The notes under the pieces were generated by a model. It was not told where the DNA came from. It searched no databases and saw only the letters and a program-made list of their open reading frames with translations. Source: Candidatus Methanogasteraceae archaeon UBA261 (GTDB taxonomy: Archaea > Halobacteriota > Methanosarcinia > Methanosarcinales > Methanogasteraceae). From it: DNA of 5,601 nucleotides. The DNA is taken from contig DAWR01000198.1 in the NCBI GenBank assembly GCA_002506015.1, positions 6,492 to 12,092 on the forward strand, read 5' to 3'. Positions 5,258 to 5,601 of the stretch are shown piece by piece; positions within the stretch are counted from its first letter, which is position 1; every line of letters starts with the position of its first letter. The position numbers and the translations under genes are program-made.

Positions 5258-5524
5258 ATGCAGACTCCTGACACAATTGAACAGCTAAATAACACATCCA
5301 AAACAACAGGCAGCCAGATGCTCGAAATGCTCGCGCTATCAGTCTCAATCGGCTTTGTGCTCGGTCTCGTATCCGGGTTAATCCCGGGCATACACACAAA
5401 CAACTTTGCACTGATCCTGCTCGCGCTCTCACCCGCAATCTCGGAGATGGGATTCTCGAATATCGACATCGCTGCGATCATTCTTGCGAACTCAATCGCA
5501 CACACTTTACTTTACGTACTATAA
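5258..5524 (+). pseudogene. truncated N-terminus of a COG1784/DUF112 (TctA-type) membrane permease
   Basis: The frame contains MLEMLALSVSIGFVLGLVSG followed by LIPGIHTNNFALILLALSP and IDIAAIILANSIAHT, the characteristic opening of archaeal TctA-family (COG1784) integral membrane proteins, which normally continue for about 400 residues (the next family segment resembles FLDFIPS). Here the frame instead gives LLYVL and a TAA at 5522-5524. Homology therefore ends near 5504, about 62 residues past the MLEML start. Two or three hydrophobic segments are present, so the product could not be a working transporter. The start is uncertain: ATG at 5258 (88 codons), ATG at 5318 (68 codons, the position most like the family) or GTG at 5213, and none has a clear Shine-Dalgarno sequence. 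The break is most simply explained by an insertion or rearrangement at its 3' side. Confidence 0.7.
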
Positions 5525-5601
5525 TACTATAAAGTGATCTACTGATAGCGATTTTTGGCGATAACTGAGAAACTTTGGGGTCTTTGGGAATTCGCGTTGC
5601 A
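5505..5601. mobile_element. possible end of an inserted element interrupting the permease
   Basis: After about 5504 the sequence leaves the permease family and turns AT-rich. The junction carries ACTTTA (5509-5514) facing TAAAGT (5530-5535) around a tandem TACTATAA pair (5517-5524 and 5525-5532), the kind of structure seen at insertion-sequence tips. On the minus strand, frames stay open from the window edge to stops near 5539 and 5519, which could be the C-terminal codons of a transposase, but I recognise no family. A recombination junction without an IS is equally consistent. Confidence 0.3.

Noticed and set aside
5152..5505. 117-codon minus-strand frame opposite the permease fragment
   Set aside because: It is antisense to the recognisable COG1784 N-terminus, with no family resemblance of its own.

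Overview
The window looks like a piece of a euryarchaeal chromosome, most likely from the methanogen/ANME/alkane-oxidiser side of Halobacteriota (Methanosarcinales-like); this placement is inferred. It rests on an archaeal-type LarC, a short ScpA kleisin, an ammonia-dependent NadE without a glutaminase domain, a COG1784/DUF112-type permease fragment, TATA-like elements, and intergenic CGCAGAG/CACAGAG dyad repeats that I associate from memory with such genomes. Base composition is roughly balanced.

Layout. (1) 1-307: no gene I can identify. It holds one copy of a 21-bp exact repeat and two competing reading frames; one of these ends in an ATGA overlap with larC. (2) 308-3645, plus strand: a compact gene run of larC (nickel-pincer cofactor synthesis), scpA (chromosome condensation kleisin) and a phytoene-desaturase-like FAD oxidoreductase. 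The last gene starts inside the end of scpA with its own Shine-Dalgarno sequence. (3) 3646-4203: a 558-bp convergent intergenic region with no convincing gene. It is crowded with dyads: two 12-bp perfect palindromes, two CGCAGAG-type inverted-repeat elements, a smaller inverted repeat and the second copy of the 21-bp repeat. (4) 4204-4977, minus strand: nadE, complete. (5) 4978-5257: divergent intergenic region with an operator-like dyad, a degenerate half of the CACAGAG element and a good TATA box facing right. (6) 5258-5524: the N-terminal quarter or less of a COG1784-type multi-spanning permease. It stops abruptly at an AT-rich junction, after which the sequence no longer looks like the family; this is probably the edge of an inserted element that runs off the window.

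The genes do not form one pathway. LarC (nickel cofactor), ScpA (chromosome structure), the oxidoreductase (FAD chemistry, substrate unknown) and NadE (NAD synthesis) are separate housekeeping or metabolic functions. The co-directional run may be co-transcribed, but no shared role is evident. I found no convincing new biological system. The best leads are the repeat-laden intergenic region, the His-rich duplication inside LarC and the interrupted permease gene.
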